Under the pieces are notes generated by a model. It was not told where the DNA came from and ran no database searches. It worked only from the letters and a program-made list of their open reading frames with translations. DNA of 22,224 nt from Ornithinimicrobium sp. Lineage in GTDB: Bacteria; Actinomycetota; Actinomycetes; Actinomycetales; Dermatophilaceae. Shown here piece after piece: positions 7,311 through 15,100 of this stretch. The DNA is taken from contig JASKZT010000061.1 in assembly GCA_030145965.1 (NCBI GenBank), positions 1 through 22,224 on the forward strand, written 5' to 3'. Positions within the stretch are counted from its first letter, which is position 1; the number at the start of each line of letters is the position of its first letter. The position numbers and the translations under genes were made by a program.

Positions 7311-9053
7311 GTGCCGTCGCCCAGCCTGCTGCTCCACGCGCACCCGGCGTCCGCGTGGTGGGTCGCGGCGTCCGCGCTCGTGGTCGTCGCGCTCCTCCTC
7401 GCCCGGCGCCGCCCCGACGGTCGGGCGGTCGCGGCCTTCGGGCTGGGCCTCCTGGCGGTGGTCTCGCTGGCCCCTCCCCGCAACGGGCTCGTCCGCGGGC
7501 TGGCACGGACCTGCGACCTGCGCCCCGAGCACCTCCTGCTGCCGACCGAGTGGGTCCGCCAGGACCCTCGGACCGGAGCCGTGGTCGTCATGCTCGTCGT
7601 CGGTGCGGCCGTGTCGACGCGAGGTCGCTGGGTCGCCGGCGCGGCGTCCGTCCCGGTGCTCGTCGAGCTCGTGCAGTATGCCGTGCCCTCCCTCGGCCGG
7701 GCCTGCTCGGTGCCCGACGTGGTCCCGGCGTGGACGGCCCTGGCCGTGGGCGTCGGCGCGGGGCTGTCCGCCCGTGCCGCCGACCGGTGGCTGCGCGGCC
7801 TCGTCTCCCGGGCGCTGGCCGCCACGGTGCTCGGCGCCGTCGTCGTCACCTCCCTCGGGGCGTGGTCGTTGCGGACCGGGCCGGGCGTGGACCCCCACGC
7901 CCGCGTGGCCCTGCTCGGGGAGGGCTTCGTGCCGGCCGAGCCGTCGAGGGGCGCCGGCGGGGCGGCGCCCGGCGCGTGGCAGGACGCCGGGGACGTCCCC
8001 GGCGGGGGCACGTCCTACGAGGAGATGGGCCGGGCCGCCGTGCGCGACCTGATGATCCTCACCACGAGCGAGGACGGGCAGGTCACGCTGCCCCCGGCGG
8101 GGCCGGCGGAGAGCTGGGACTACTTCTGGCCGCGGGACGGCGCCTTCGTCGCGGTCGCCCTGGCGCGGGTCGGCGAGGCGGAGCGTGCCGCCGCGGTGCT
8201 CGGCCGGGTCGGGGGGCTCTACCTGGACCCGATGTACGGGTTCGACGCCCGCTACCTGCTCGACGGCGGCCGCGTGGCCCTCGACCCGCGCCGCGCCCAG
8301 GGCGACGGCTGCGGCTGGGTGCTCTGGGCCATCCACGAGACCGTTCAGTCGACCACCCCCGGCCCCCTGGTCGACGACCTGCGCGACCGCTGCACCGACC
8401 AGCTCCTCCGGGCCACCGGCGGCGGCAGCCACCTGCCCGCGCCGGGCCAGGACTACTGGGAGCGGACGACCTTCGACCACCTCCTGGGCGTCAGCGGCCC
8501 GGTCGCCCTCGGCCTGCGCGTCGCGGCGCGCGACTACGAGGACCTGGGCCGGCCCGGTCGGGCGGCGGTCGTCGGCGGTGCCGCCGAGGGGGTGCGGTCG
8601 CGCATCGAGGCGCACTTCGGGCCGGGCTACCTGCGCGCCGGCACCCACGGCGGCCTCGACGCCGCGGCCGCCATGCTCATGCCGCCCTTCGACCCCGACC
8701 CGCTGCCGGGGGTCGAGCGGGCGTGGGAGGGCTACCAGCGCGACGCGACCCGCCCCGGGGGCGGCCTGGCCCCGGGCACGGAGTGGAAGCAGGACGGCGT
8801 CTCCTGGACCCCGGAGGTCGCCCTCGTCGCCTACACGGCGGCCGCCTCGGGCCGGGAGGAGACGGCGCACCGCTGGCTCGGCTGGCTCGACCAGCACCTC
8901 GCGCCCTGGGGCTCCCTGCCTGAGAAGGTGGACTCGGCCGGGGCGGCCGCCGGCCCCGCACCGCTCGGCTGGACGAGCGCCCTGGTCATCCTGACCCTCG
9001 ACGAGCTGGCCACCCGACCGGCCGTCCCCGACGACAGAGAGGCACCCTCGTGA
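7311..9053 (+). CDS. Membrane protein: N-terminal VanZ-like domain fused to a GH15 glucoamylase-like domain
   Basis: A 580-residue two-part protein. Residues 1-190 form about five hydrophobic segments (near 14-31, 38-54, 88-102, 108-124 and 138-154) plus another at 168-186. The stretch VELVQYAVPSLGRACSVPD followed by a small-residue helix fits the VanZ pattern E-x2-Q, GR, D, G-rich helix. Residues about 230-570 match glycoside hydrolase family 15: WDYFWPRDGAFVAVAL (a WPRD motif, about 269-284), FDARYLLDGG, GCGWVLWAI, and near the end GTEWKQDGVSWTPEVAL, where a catalytic Glu may lie. The final hydrophobic segment suggests the hydrolase is outside the cell, tethered to the membrane. The substrate is unknown; alpha-glucans or trehalose are family possibilities. 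The stop overlaps the map start (GTGA), so the two are co-transcribed. Confidence 0.8.
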   Translation: MPSPSLLLHAHPASAWWVAASALVVVALLLARRRPDGRAVAAFGLGLLAVVSLAPPRNGLVRGLARTCDLRPEHLLLPTEWVRQDPRTGAVVVMLVVGAAVSTRGRWVAGAASVPVLVELVQYAVPSLGRACSVPDVVPAWTALAVGVGAGLSARAADRWLRGLVSRALAATVLGAVVVTSLGAWSLRTGPGVDPHARVALLGEGFVPAEPSRGAGGAAPGAWQDAGDVPGGGTSYEEMGRAAVRDLMILTTSEDGQVTLPPAGPAESWDYFWPRDGAFVAVALARVGEAERAAAVLGRVGGLYLDPMYGFDARYLLDGGRVALDPRRAQGDGCGWVLWAIHETVQSTTPGPLVDDLRDRCTDQLLRATGGGSHLPAPGQDYWERTTFDHLLGVSGPVALGLRVAARDYEDLGRPGRAAVVGGAAEGVRSRIEAHFGPGYLRAGTHGGLDAAAAMLMPPFDPDPLPGVERAWEGYQRDATRPGGGLAPGTEWKQDGVSWTPEVALVAYTAAASGREETAHRWLGWLDQHLAPWGSLPEKVDSAGAAAGPAPLGWTSALVILTLDELATRPAVPDDREAPS

Positions 9054-9826
9054 TCGAGCTGCTGACCCCCGCCGAGGTCGAGCGGGCCCGCCCGGCCGGC
9101 CGCTTCGTCGGGGACACCCTGCAGGCCGTGCGCGAGCGCGTGAGGGTCGGCACCAACCTGCTGGAGATCGACCGCTGGGTCGCCGGGATGATCGCCGAGC
9201 GCGGTGCCGTGTCCTGCTACGTCGACTACGCGCCGTCCTTCGGCAGCGGCCCGTTCGGCCACCACGTCTGCACGTCCGTCAACGACGCCGTGCTCCACGG
9301 CAAGCCGCGCGACCAGGTGCTGGAGCGGGGCGACCTGCTCACCCTCGACCTCGCCGTCTCGGTCGACGGGTGGGTGGCCGACGCCGCGGTGACCTTCGCC
9401 GTCGGCGGCGCCGCGTCGCCGGAGGACCAGCGGATGGTCGACACGACCGAGGCGGCCCTCGCGGCGGCCGTCGAGATGGCGCGCCCGGGCAACCGGACCG
9501 GGGACATCGCGCACGTCATCGGGAGGACCCTGCGGGGCGCCGGCTACCGGGTCAACACCGAGTTCGGCGGCCACGGGGTCGGGTCGACGATGCACCAGGA
9601 CCCGCACATCCCCAACGACGGCCGTCCGGGCGCGGGCGTGCGGCTGAGGCCGGGGATGCTCCTGGCCATCGAGCCGTGGGTGATGGCCGACACCGACCGG
9701 CTCGTCGTGGACCCGGACGGGTGGACCCTGCGCAGCAGCACGGGTGCCCGCACCAGCCACAGCGAGCACACGGTCGCGGTGACGACGGGGGACCCGGTCG
9801 TGCTCACCCTCCCGGGGTCGGCGTAG
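9050..9826 (+). CDS. map: Methionine aminopeptidase type I
   Basis: This enzyme removes the initiator Met from nascent cytoplasmic proteins. The 258-residue protein has the complete pita-bread metalloprotease ligand set: D100 (TLDLAV), D111 (VADAAVTF), H175 (GGHGVG), E208 (AIEPW) and E239 (HSEHTVAV), plus the substrate-contact His in VLHG (H83) and the type I signature CTSVNDAVLHG. It has no zinc-finger or SH3-ligand extension. The GTG start at 9050 overlaps the previous stop by 4 nt (GTGA), with a purine-rich GAGAGG about 7-8 nt upstream. Actinomycetes often carry two map genes. The one beside secY/adk is usually the housekeeping copy, so this one may be the second, but the rest of the genome is not visible. 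A GC-rich hairpin follows at 9832-9851. Confidence 0.96.
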   Translation: MIELLTPAEVERARPAGRFVGDTLQAVRERVRVGTNLLEIDRWVAGMIAERGAVSCYVDYAPSFGSGPFGHHVCTSVNDAVLHGKPRDQVLERGDLLTLDLAVSVDGWVADAAVTFAVGGAASPEDQRMVDTTEAALAAAVEMARPGNRTGDIAHVIGRTLRGAGYRVNTEFGGHGVGSTMHQDPHIPNDGRPGAGVRLRPGMLLAIEPWVMADTDRLVVDPDGWTLRSSTGARTSHSEHTVAVTTGDPVVLTLPGSA

Positions 9827-9831
9827 GCCAC

Positions 9832-9851
9832 GCGGGCGGTCCGCCGCCCGC
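9832..9851. terminator. Bidirectional stem-loop between convergent map and polyprenyl synthase
   Basis: Perfect 8-bp GC-rich arms (9832-9839 and 9844-9851) enclose a 4-nt loop. The flanking GGC and GCC could extend the stem after a short internal mismatch. It lies in the 37-nt gap between two converging stop codons. There is no T-tract, as is common in high-GC actinomycetes. Confidence 0.6.
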
Positions 9852-9863
9852 ACGCCGGGACGC

Positions 9864-10964
9864 TCAGAGCTGCCGGTCGGTGCAGATCGCGACGAGCTCG
9901 TGCAGCGCCGCCCGGCCCTCCTCGGTGAGGCCGTCGGTCTCCTCGAGCGCCCGCCAGGCCTCCTGCGCCCCTGCGACGATCATCTCCTCGGTCCGCCCGA
10001 GCGCCCCTGACCGCTCGATCACCCGGCGGCACGCCTCGACCGTCGCGTCGTCGAGGTCGGGGGCTCCCAGGCTCGCGGCGATGAGCTCGACCCCGTCCTC
10101 GTCGGCCAGCTCCAGGGTGTGCGCCACGAGGGCGGTGTGCTTGCCCTCGCGCAGGTCGTCGCCGGCCGGCTTGCCGGTGTGCTCCGGGTCGCCGTAGACG
10201 CCGAGGACGTCGTCGCGCAGCTGGAAGGCCTCGCCGAGGCTGGTGCCGTAGCGGGAGAGCGAGGCCAGCGTGGTCTCGTCGGCACCCGCCGCGCGGGCGC
10301 CGATGAGCAGCGGCTGCTCGACGGAGTACTTGGCGCTCTTGTAGCGGATGACCCGGCGGGTGCGCGCGACGCGCTCCTCGTAGGCGAGGTCGGTCCAGCC
10401 GAGCGCGCCCTCGAGCATGTCGAGGAACTGCCCGCCCATGAGCTGGGTGCGCATCCGGTCGAACTCCGGGCGGGCCCGCCCGAGCGCGTCGGCCGGCAGG
10501 CCGCTCGTGGAGAAGATCTCGTCGGTCCAGTTGAGGCAGAGGTCGCCGGCGAGGATGGCGGCGGCGTGCCCGAAGCGACCCGGGTCGCCGTTCCACCCGT
10601 GCCGGCGGTGGTCGGCCGCGAAGGCGCGGTGGGCCGTCGGCCGTCCGCGGCGCAGGTCGCTGTTGTCCATGACGTCGTCGTGGAGCAGGGCGGCGGCCTG
10701 GAAGATCTCCATGGCGCTCGCCGCGCGGACGGCGGCGGCGTCGTGGGCGAGCGGGTCCGCGGCGAGCCCGCGCCAGCCCCAGTAGAGGAACGCGGCCCGC
10801 AGCCGCTTGCCCCCGGTGAGCAGGTCGGCGATGGAGTCGACGAGAGGTCCCATGGGGGTGCCCAGGTCGGCCAGGACCTCGCGCTGGCGCTCGAGGTGGT
10901 CGGTGAGCGCCTGCTGCACGCGGTCGCGTAGGTCGACGCCGTCCAGCGGATGGGCGTGCGCCAC
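9864..10964 (-). CDS. Polyprenyl (geranylgeranyl-type) diphosphate synthase, IdsA family
   Basis: A trans-isoprenyl diphosphate synthase that elongates allylic diphosphates with isopentenyl diphosphate, supplying precursors for menaquinone, carotenoids or lipid carriers. The 366-residue protein has GGKRLR (51-56), the first Asp-rich motif HDDVMD (DDxxD at 96-100) with RRGRPTAH, the MGGQFLDMLEG helix, the YKSAKYSVEQPL region and the second Asp-rich motif FQLRDDVLGVYGD (from 251) followed by KPAGDDLREGKHT. Small residues at positions 4 and 5 before the first DDxxD are compatible with a C20 or longer product, but chain length cannot be fixed from sequence. The GTG start at 10964 is chosen because AGGAGG lies 4 nt upstream and the family N-terminus begins soon after. 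An idsA-type gene also lies near pknL in M. tuberculosis. Confidence 0.93.
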   Translation of the reverse strand: MAHAHPLDGVDLRDRVQQALTDHLERQREVLADLGTPMGPLVDSIADLLTGGKRLRAAFLYWGWRGLAADPLAHDAAAVRAASAMEIFQAAALLHDDVMDNSDLRRGRPTAHRAFAADHRRHGWNGDPGRFGHAAAILAGDLCLNWTDEIFSTSGLPADALGRARPEFDRMRTQLMGGQFLDMLEGALGWTDLAYEERVARTRRVIRYKSAKYSVEQPLLIGARAAGADETTLASLSRYGTSLGEAFQLRDDVLGVYGDPEHTGKPAGDDLREGKHTALVAHTLELADEDGVELIAASLGAPDLDDATVEACRRVIERSGALGRTEEMIVAGAQEAWRALEETDGLTEEGRAALHELVAICTDRQL

Positions 10965-11005
10965 AGGGCCTCCTGGTGTCGGGGAGCGGAAGTCCGTCCG
11001 GACCG

Positions 11006-11011
11006 AGCCTA
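11006..11011 (-). promoter_or_regulatory. Putative -10 box TAGGCT for the polyprenyl synthase
   Basis: TAGGCT on the minus strand lies 41 nt before GTG 10964. It would give a roughly 34-nt leader carrying the AGGAGG ribosome binding site. No good -35 is visible. Confidence 0.35.
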
Positions 11012-11124
11012 ACCCCGCATGGGTGGTGACCCGGGCCGTCCCCTCCGAGGCCCGGGTCCGCATCCATCGTGCCTGGTCGCAGGGGTGGGGGAGACGGGTC
11101 GTCCACAGCCCGGGACGGGCGGGG

Positions 11125-11153
11125 TTGAGCTTGTCGGTGGCGGCTCGTACATT
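11125..11153 (+). promoter_or_regulatory. Promoter of the SOS mutagenesis operon
   Basis: TTGAGC (11125-11130) and TACATT (11148-11153) are separated by exactly 17 nt, which matches a vegetative sigma-factor promoter and is the best-formed promoter in the window. Transcription would begin near 11160, at the edge of the LexA box, leaving a leader of about 60 nt with a GGAGG ribosome binding site 9 nt before ATG 11223. Confidence 0.7.
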
Positions 11154-11160
11154 TGTCCGT

Positions 11161-11178
11161 ATCGAACACGAGTTCGAT
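11161..11178 (+). promoter_or_regulatory. LexA-binding SOS box (perfect palindrome)
   Basis: ATCGAACACGAGTTCGAT has perfect 7-bp inverted arms around a 4-nt centre. It contains TCGAAC-N4-GTTCGA, the consensus LexA operator of actinobacteria and firmicutes. It lies over the predicted transcription start, so LexA bound there should block initiation until DNA damage triggers its self-cleavage. The content of the downstream operon (translesion polymerases) fits SOS control. Confidence 0.9.
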
Positions 11179-11222
11179 GGTCGGGCCCGTCGCGGTCGGA
11201 CGGGCAGCGGAGGGAGACGCGG

Positions 11223-11612
11223 ATGAGCAGGCGCTACCAGGACCCTGTCGAGGTCAGGATCGGCGACCCGGTCGAGCACCGGGTGCGTCTCGAGCCGGGC
11301 TGGTGCCGGGGCGTGCAGCCGGTCGGGGAGCAGGTCGGCGTGCCGACCCAGTTCCTCTGGCAGGGGCGGGTCCACGTCGTCCGCGGCGTGCTCGCCCAGT
11401 GGAGCCAGCGCGTGCCCTGGTGGCGGCGCGGGGCGCAGCCGGGTGGGGGCGCGGGCACCGCGGACCTCCCCGAGGACGACGCGCACGGGGTGGTGACGGT
11501 CCTCGAGCAGCAGGTCTGGCGCGTGGAGGCCAGCGCCGGGCGCGCGCACGGGTCGGGCGTCTACGACCTGGTGAGCGGTGAGCGCTGGCTCCTGGAGCGG
11601 GTCAGCGACTGA
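11223..11612 (+). CDS. DUF6504 family protein, first gene of the SOS operon
   Basis: A 129-residue protein of unknown function resembling the DUF6504 proteins found beside translesion polymerase genes in actinobacteria. It is basic and Trp-rich: PTQFLWQGRVHVVRGVLAQW and the following VPWWRRG suggest a compact beta-rich fold with exposed aromatic and Arg residues. The later VWRVEASAG and GVYDLVSGERWLLERV look like further strands. There is no signal peptide or TM segment. ATG 11223 is set by GGAGG 9 nt upstream and is the first start after the SOS box. As the promoter-proximal gene of a LexA-controlled operon with dnaE2 and dinB, it could be a polymerase accessory or nucleic-acid-binding factor. 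That role is inference from context. Confidence 0.8.
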   Translation: MSRRYQDPVEVRIGDPVEHRVRLEPGWCRGVQPVGEQVGVPTQFLWQGRVHVVRGVLAQWSQRVPWWRRGAQPGGGAGTADLPEDDAHGVVTVLEQQVWRVEASAGRAHGSGVYDLVSGERWLLERVSD

Positions 11613-11661
11613 CGGTGCGGACGCACCTGTGGACACGACGGCGGACGAGGAGAGGACGGAC

Positions 11662-12135
11662 ATGACCACCATGACCAGGAGCAGGACGACCGGTGCGGAG
11701 AGGATGGCGGGGACCGCGCCCCCGCCCTCGGCGGGCACGGTCCTGGACCTGCTCGACCGGGCACGCGGCGGGCTGCTGCAGGCGTGCCGCAGCAGCACCG
11801 CGGGGGAGCGCTACACCCAGGCCCACCTCGCCGCGCTCCGCGCCGGGGCGGCGATGCTGGCGGCCCGCAGCGCCCCCAGCCGGCGCGCCCGACCACGCAG
11901 CGTGTGGGAGGCGCTGCCCGGGGTGGCGCCGGAGCTGACCGAGTGGGCAGCCTTCTTCGCCACCTCCGGGCGGCGCCGCTTGGCGGTGGAGCGGGGGGCC
12001 GACCTCGTGTCCGCCCGTGACGCCGACGACCTGGTCCGCTCCGCCGAGCGCTTCCTCGAGCTCGTCCGTGGGGCGCTGCACCTGCCGTGCGGCCCCCCGC
12101 TGCCGACCGAGCTGGCCCCCATGGGGCACGGCTGA
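11662..12135 (+). CDS. SAV_6107-family HEPN-domain protein
   Basis: A 157-residue, largely alpha-helical protein resembling the SAV_6107 HEPN family that co-occurs with dinB/dnaE2 in actinobacteria. The helical core runs from about residue 25 to 140: LDLLDRARGGLLQAC, ERYTQAHLAALRAGAAMLA, the conserved VWEALPGVAPELTEWAAFFA and a last helix VRSAERFLELVRGALH. An R-x4-H (R50 to H55) is present. HEPN RNases use an R-x4-6-H motif, but whether this copy sits at the right place for catalysis is unclear, so it may be a binding or scaffold protein. ATG 11662 is chosen for the AGGAGAGG about 6-9 nt upstream; in-frame starts from 11578 would overlap DUF6504. Its place between DUF6504 and dnaE2 suggests an accessory role in damage-induced synthesis. 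Confidence 0.8.
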   Translation: MTTMTRSRTTGAERMAGTAPPPSAGTVLDLLDRARGGLLQACRSSTAGERYTQAHLAALRAGAAMLAARSAPSRRARPRSVWEALPGVAPELTEWAAFFATSGRRRLAVERGADLVSARDADDLVRSAERFLELVRGALHLPCGPPLPTELAPMGHG

Positions 12136-12146
12136 GGCGCACCGCC

Positions 12147-12162
12147 CGGGGTGACCACCCCG
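12147..12162 (+). other. Small stem-loop before dnaE2
   Basis: CGGGGTG (12147-12153) and CACCCCG (12156-12162) are exact inverted arms, realistically a 6-bp stem with a GACC loop. It is the only notable structure in the 59-nt gap between the HEPN gene and dnaE2. It is too short to be a convincing terminator but might modulate dnaE2 expression. Confidence 0.3.
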
Positions 12163-12194
12163 CCCCACCCACCACTCGCCGAGAGATCCCCGCC

Positions 12195-15100
12195 ATGCCG
12201 ACTGACGACTTCGTGCACCTCCACGTCGCCTCGAGCGCCTCGATGCGCTACGGCGCGAGCCATCCGGCCGAGCTGGTGGCGCGGGCCGCCGCGCTCGGCC
12301 AGCCCGCGCTCGCCCTGACCGACCGCGACGGTCTCTACGGCGCCGTCCGGTTCGCCCGGACGTGCGGTGAGCACGGCGTCGCGCCCGTGCTGGGGGTCGA
12401 CCTGGCCCTCGACCGTGACGCGGAGCACCCGACGGCTCCGGGGCGGGTCGTGCTGGGCGGCGCCGAGGCGGTCGGGGCACCGGCCGCCGTCGGGTCGCCG
12501 CGGCGACGCGCGCAGCCGGTCAAGGGCGGGTCGCTGGTCGACGACCAGCACCCCCGCGTCGTCGTGCTCGCCCGGGGGCAGGGCTCCGGGCTGGAGCCCG
12601 GGCTGGGCTGGGCGCGGCTGTGCCGCCTGGTCACGCAGACCCACCTCGCGGGGGAGCGGGGGCTGCCGCGCACGCGCCGCGACCTCCTCGCCCGTGCGGC
12701 GTCCCCGGTCGAGGACGTCGCCCCCGTCGTCGTGCTGCTCGGACCGGACTCGGACGTGGGTCGGGCGGTCCTCGCCCGGCGGCACGACGCCGCCCGGACC
12801 CTTCTGCGCGCGTGGCAGGTGGCCCTGCCCGCGGGGGCGCTGCGCCTCGAGGTCGTCTGCCACGGCGGGCCGGAGGGCACCCCCGCCAGCCTCGGTCACG
12901 CGTCCCGCACGTGGGCGCTCGCCCGCGAGTGCGGCGTGCCCGCGGTGCTCACGGCGGCGGTCCGGCACGCCACCCCCGAGCAGGCCAGGGTCGTGGACGT
13001 CCTCGACGCCGCCCGGAGGATGGTCGCGCTCGACGAGCGGCACCTCGACCGGGTCAGCACCGCCGGCCACCTCGCCGACACCCCCACCATGCACGCCCTC
13101 GCCCGCCGGCTCGAGGAGGCCGGGGGCAGCGACGCACGGGCGGCCGACCTGCTGGGCGACACCCTGGCCCTCGCGCGGGACTGCGCCCAGGACGCGCGCT
13201 CCGACCTCGGCATCGGCGCGGTCCACCTGCCCGAGCCCGAGGTGCTCGGCGTCGGCGGCGTCGGGGAGGCGCACCAGGTGCTCACCGGCCGCTGCGACGC
13301 CGCCGTCACCACCCGCTACCCCGGCGCGTCCACCGCCCACCTCGACCGGGTCCGGGCGCGGCTGGCCGACGAGCTGGGCGTCATCGCCGGGCTGGGCTAC
13401 CCCACCTACTTCCTCACCGTCGCGGCCGTCTGCGACCTCATCCGCGACCACGGCGTGCGGGTCGCGGCCCGCGGCTCGGGCGCGGGGAGCCTGGTGACCT
13501 ACCTGCTCGGCATCAGCGGCGTCGACCCGATGGAGCACGGCCTGCTCATGGAGCGGTTCTGCTCACCGCTGCGCGCCCAGCTGCCCGACATCGACATCGA
13601 CGTCGAGTCCGCGCGCCGCACCGAGATGTACGAGCGGATCCTCGAGCGCTTCGGCTCGGACCGGGTGACCTGCGTGTCCATGGCCGAGACCTACCGCGTG
13701 CGGCACGCGATCCGCGACGTCGCCGCCACCCTGGGCATGCCGCCGGGCGAGATCGACGTGCTGGCCAAGGCCTTTCCCCACATCCGGGCGCGGGACGCCC
13801 GCGCGGCGATCCGCGACCTGCCCGAGCTGCGGGCCCAGGGGCTGGACGCGCCGCGGATGGAGCTGCTGCTCGAGCTCGTTGAGTCCCTCGACGGCCTGCC
13901 GCGGCACCTCGCCATGCACCCGTGCGGGGTGATCCTGTCCAACACCACCCTGCTGGACCGGACCCCGGTCGAGGCGAGCTGGCTGGGCTTCCCGATGAGC
14001 CAGTTCGACAAGGACGACGTCGAGGAGATGGGCCTGCTCAAGCTCGACGTCCTCGGTATCCGGATGCAGTCGGCGATGGCCCACGCCGTCGACGAGGTCG
14101 AGCGGGTCGACGGGGTCCGCGTCGACCTGGACGACCGCGCCCACGTCCCGCTGGACGACCCGGACACCTTCGGGCTGATCCAGTCCACCCGCACGCTGGG
14201 CTGCTTCCAGATCGAGTCGCCGGGTCAGCGCGAGCTCGTCGGCAAGTTCGCCCCCGACTGCTTCGCCGACATCATCATCGACATCTCCCTCTTCCGGCCC
14301 GGCCCGGTGAAGTCGGACATGATCCGTCCCTTCCTGCACGCCCGGCAGGGCTGGGGCGAGCCGGAGTACCTCCACCCCAGCCTGGTGCCCTACCTCGAGC
14401 AGACCTGCGGCGTCGTCGTCTTCCACGAGCAGGTGCTCCAGATCGTCGCGGAGACCACGGGGGTGAGCCTGGCCCAGGCCGACGAGGTGCGTCGCGCGAT
14501 GGGCACGCCCCAGGGCCAGAAGGAGGTGGAGGTGTGGTGGCGCGCCGCCGCGGCCGCCCGCGGCTACGGCCAGGAGGACGTCGAGCGGATCTGGGAGGTG
14601 CTCGCGGCGTTCGCCTCCTTCGGGTTCTGCAAGGCCCACGCCGCCGCCTTCGCCCTGCCCACCTACCAGTCCGCGTGGCTCAAGACGCACCACACCGCGG
14701 CCTTCCTCGCCGGGGTGCTCACCCACGACCCGGGCATGTACCCCAAGCGCCTCATCCTCGACGAGGCCCGGACCATGGGCGTGCACGTCCTCGGGCTCGA
14801 CGTCAACGCCTCCGGCCAGACCTACCGGGTGGAGCGGGTCGAGGAGGACGGGGCAGGGGCCGGCGACCCGCGCGTGCTCGCGGCGCAGGGCCGGCCGGTG
14901 GCGGCCCGGCGCACCGACCAGATCGGGCGTGACGACGACGGCCGTGCCGGCGGCCCCGACCACGTCGACGAGGTCATGGCCACGGTGGAGCGCCGGGCCG
15001 GGGGCTACGGCATCCGGCTGTCGCTGACCGACGTCAAGGGGATCGGCGAGGAGGAGGTGAGGCGGATCGTCGCCGGGCAGCCCTACGCCTCGCTGGCCGA

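Noticed and set aside
7020..8897. A 625-codon minus-strand frame over the GNAT and VanZ-GH15 genes
   Set aside because: It spans two real genes on the other strand and is low-complexity without conserved motifs.
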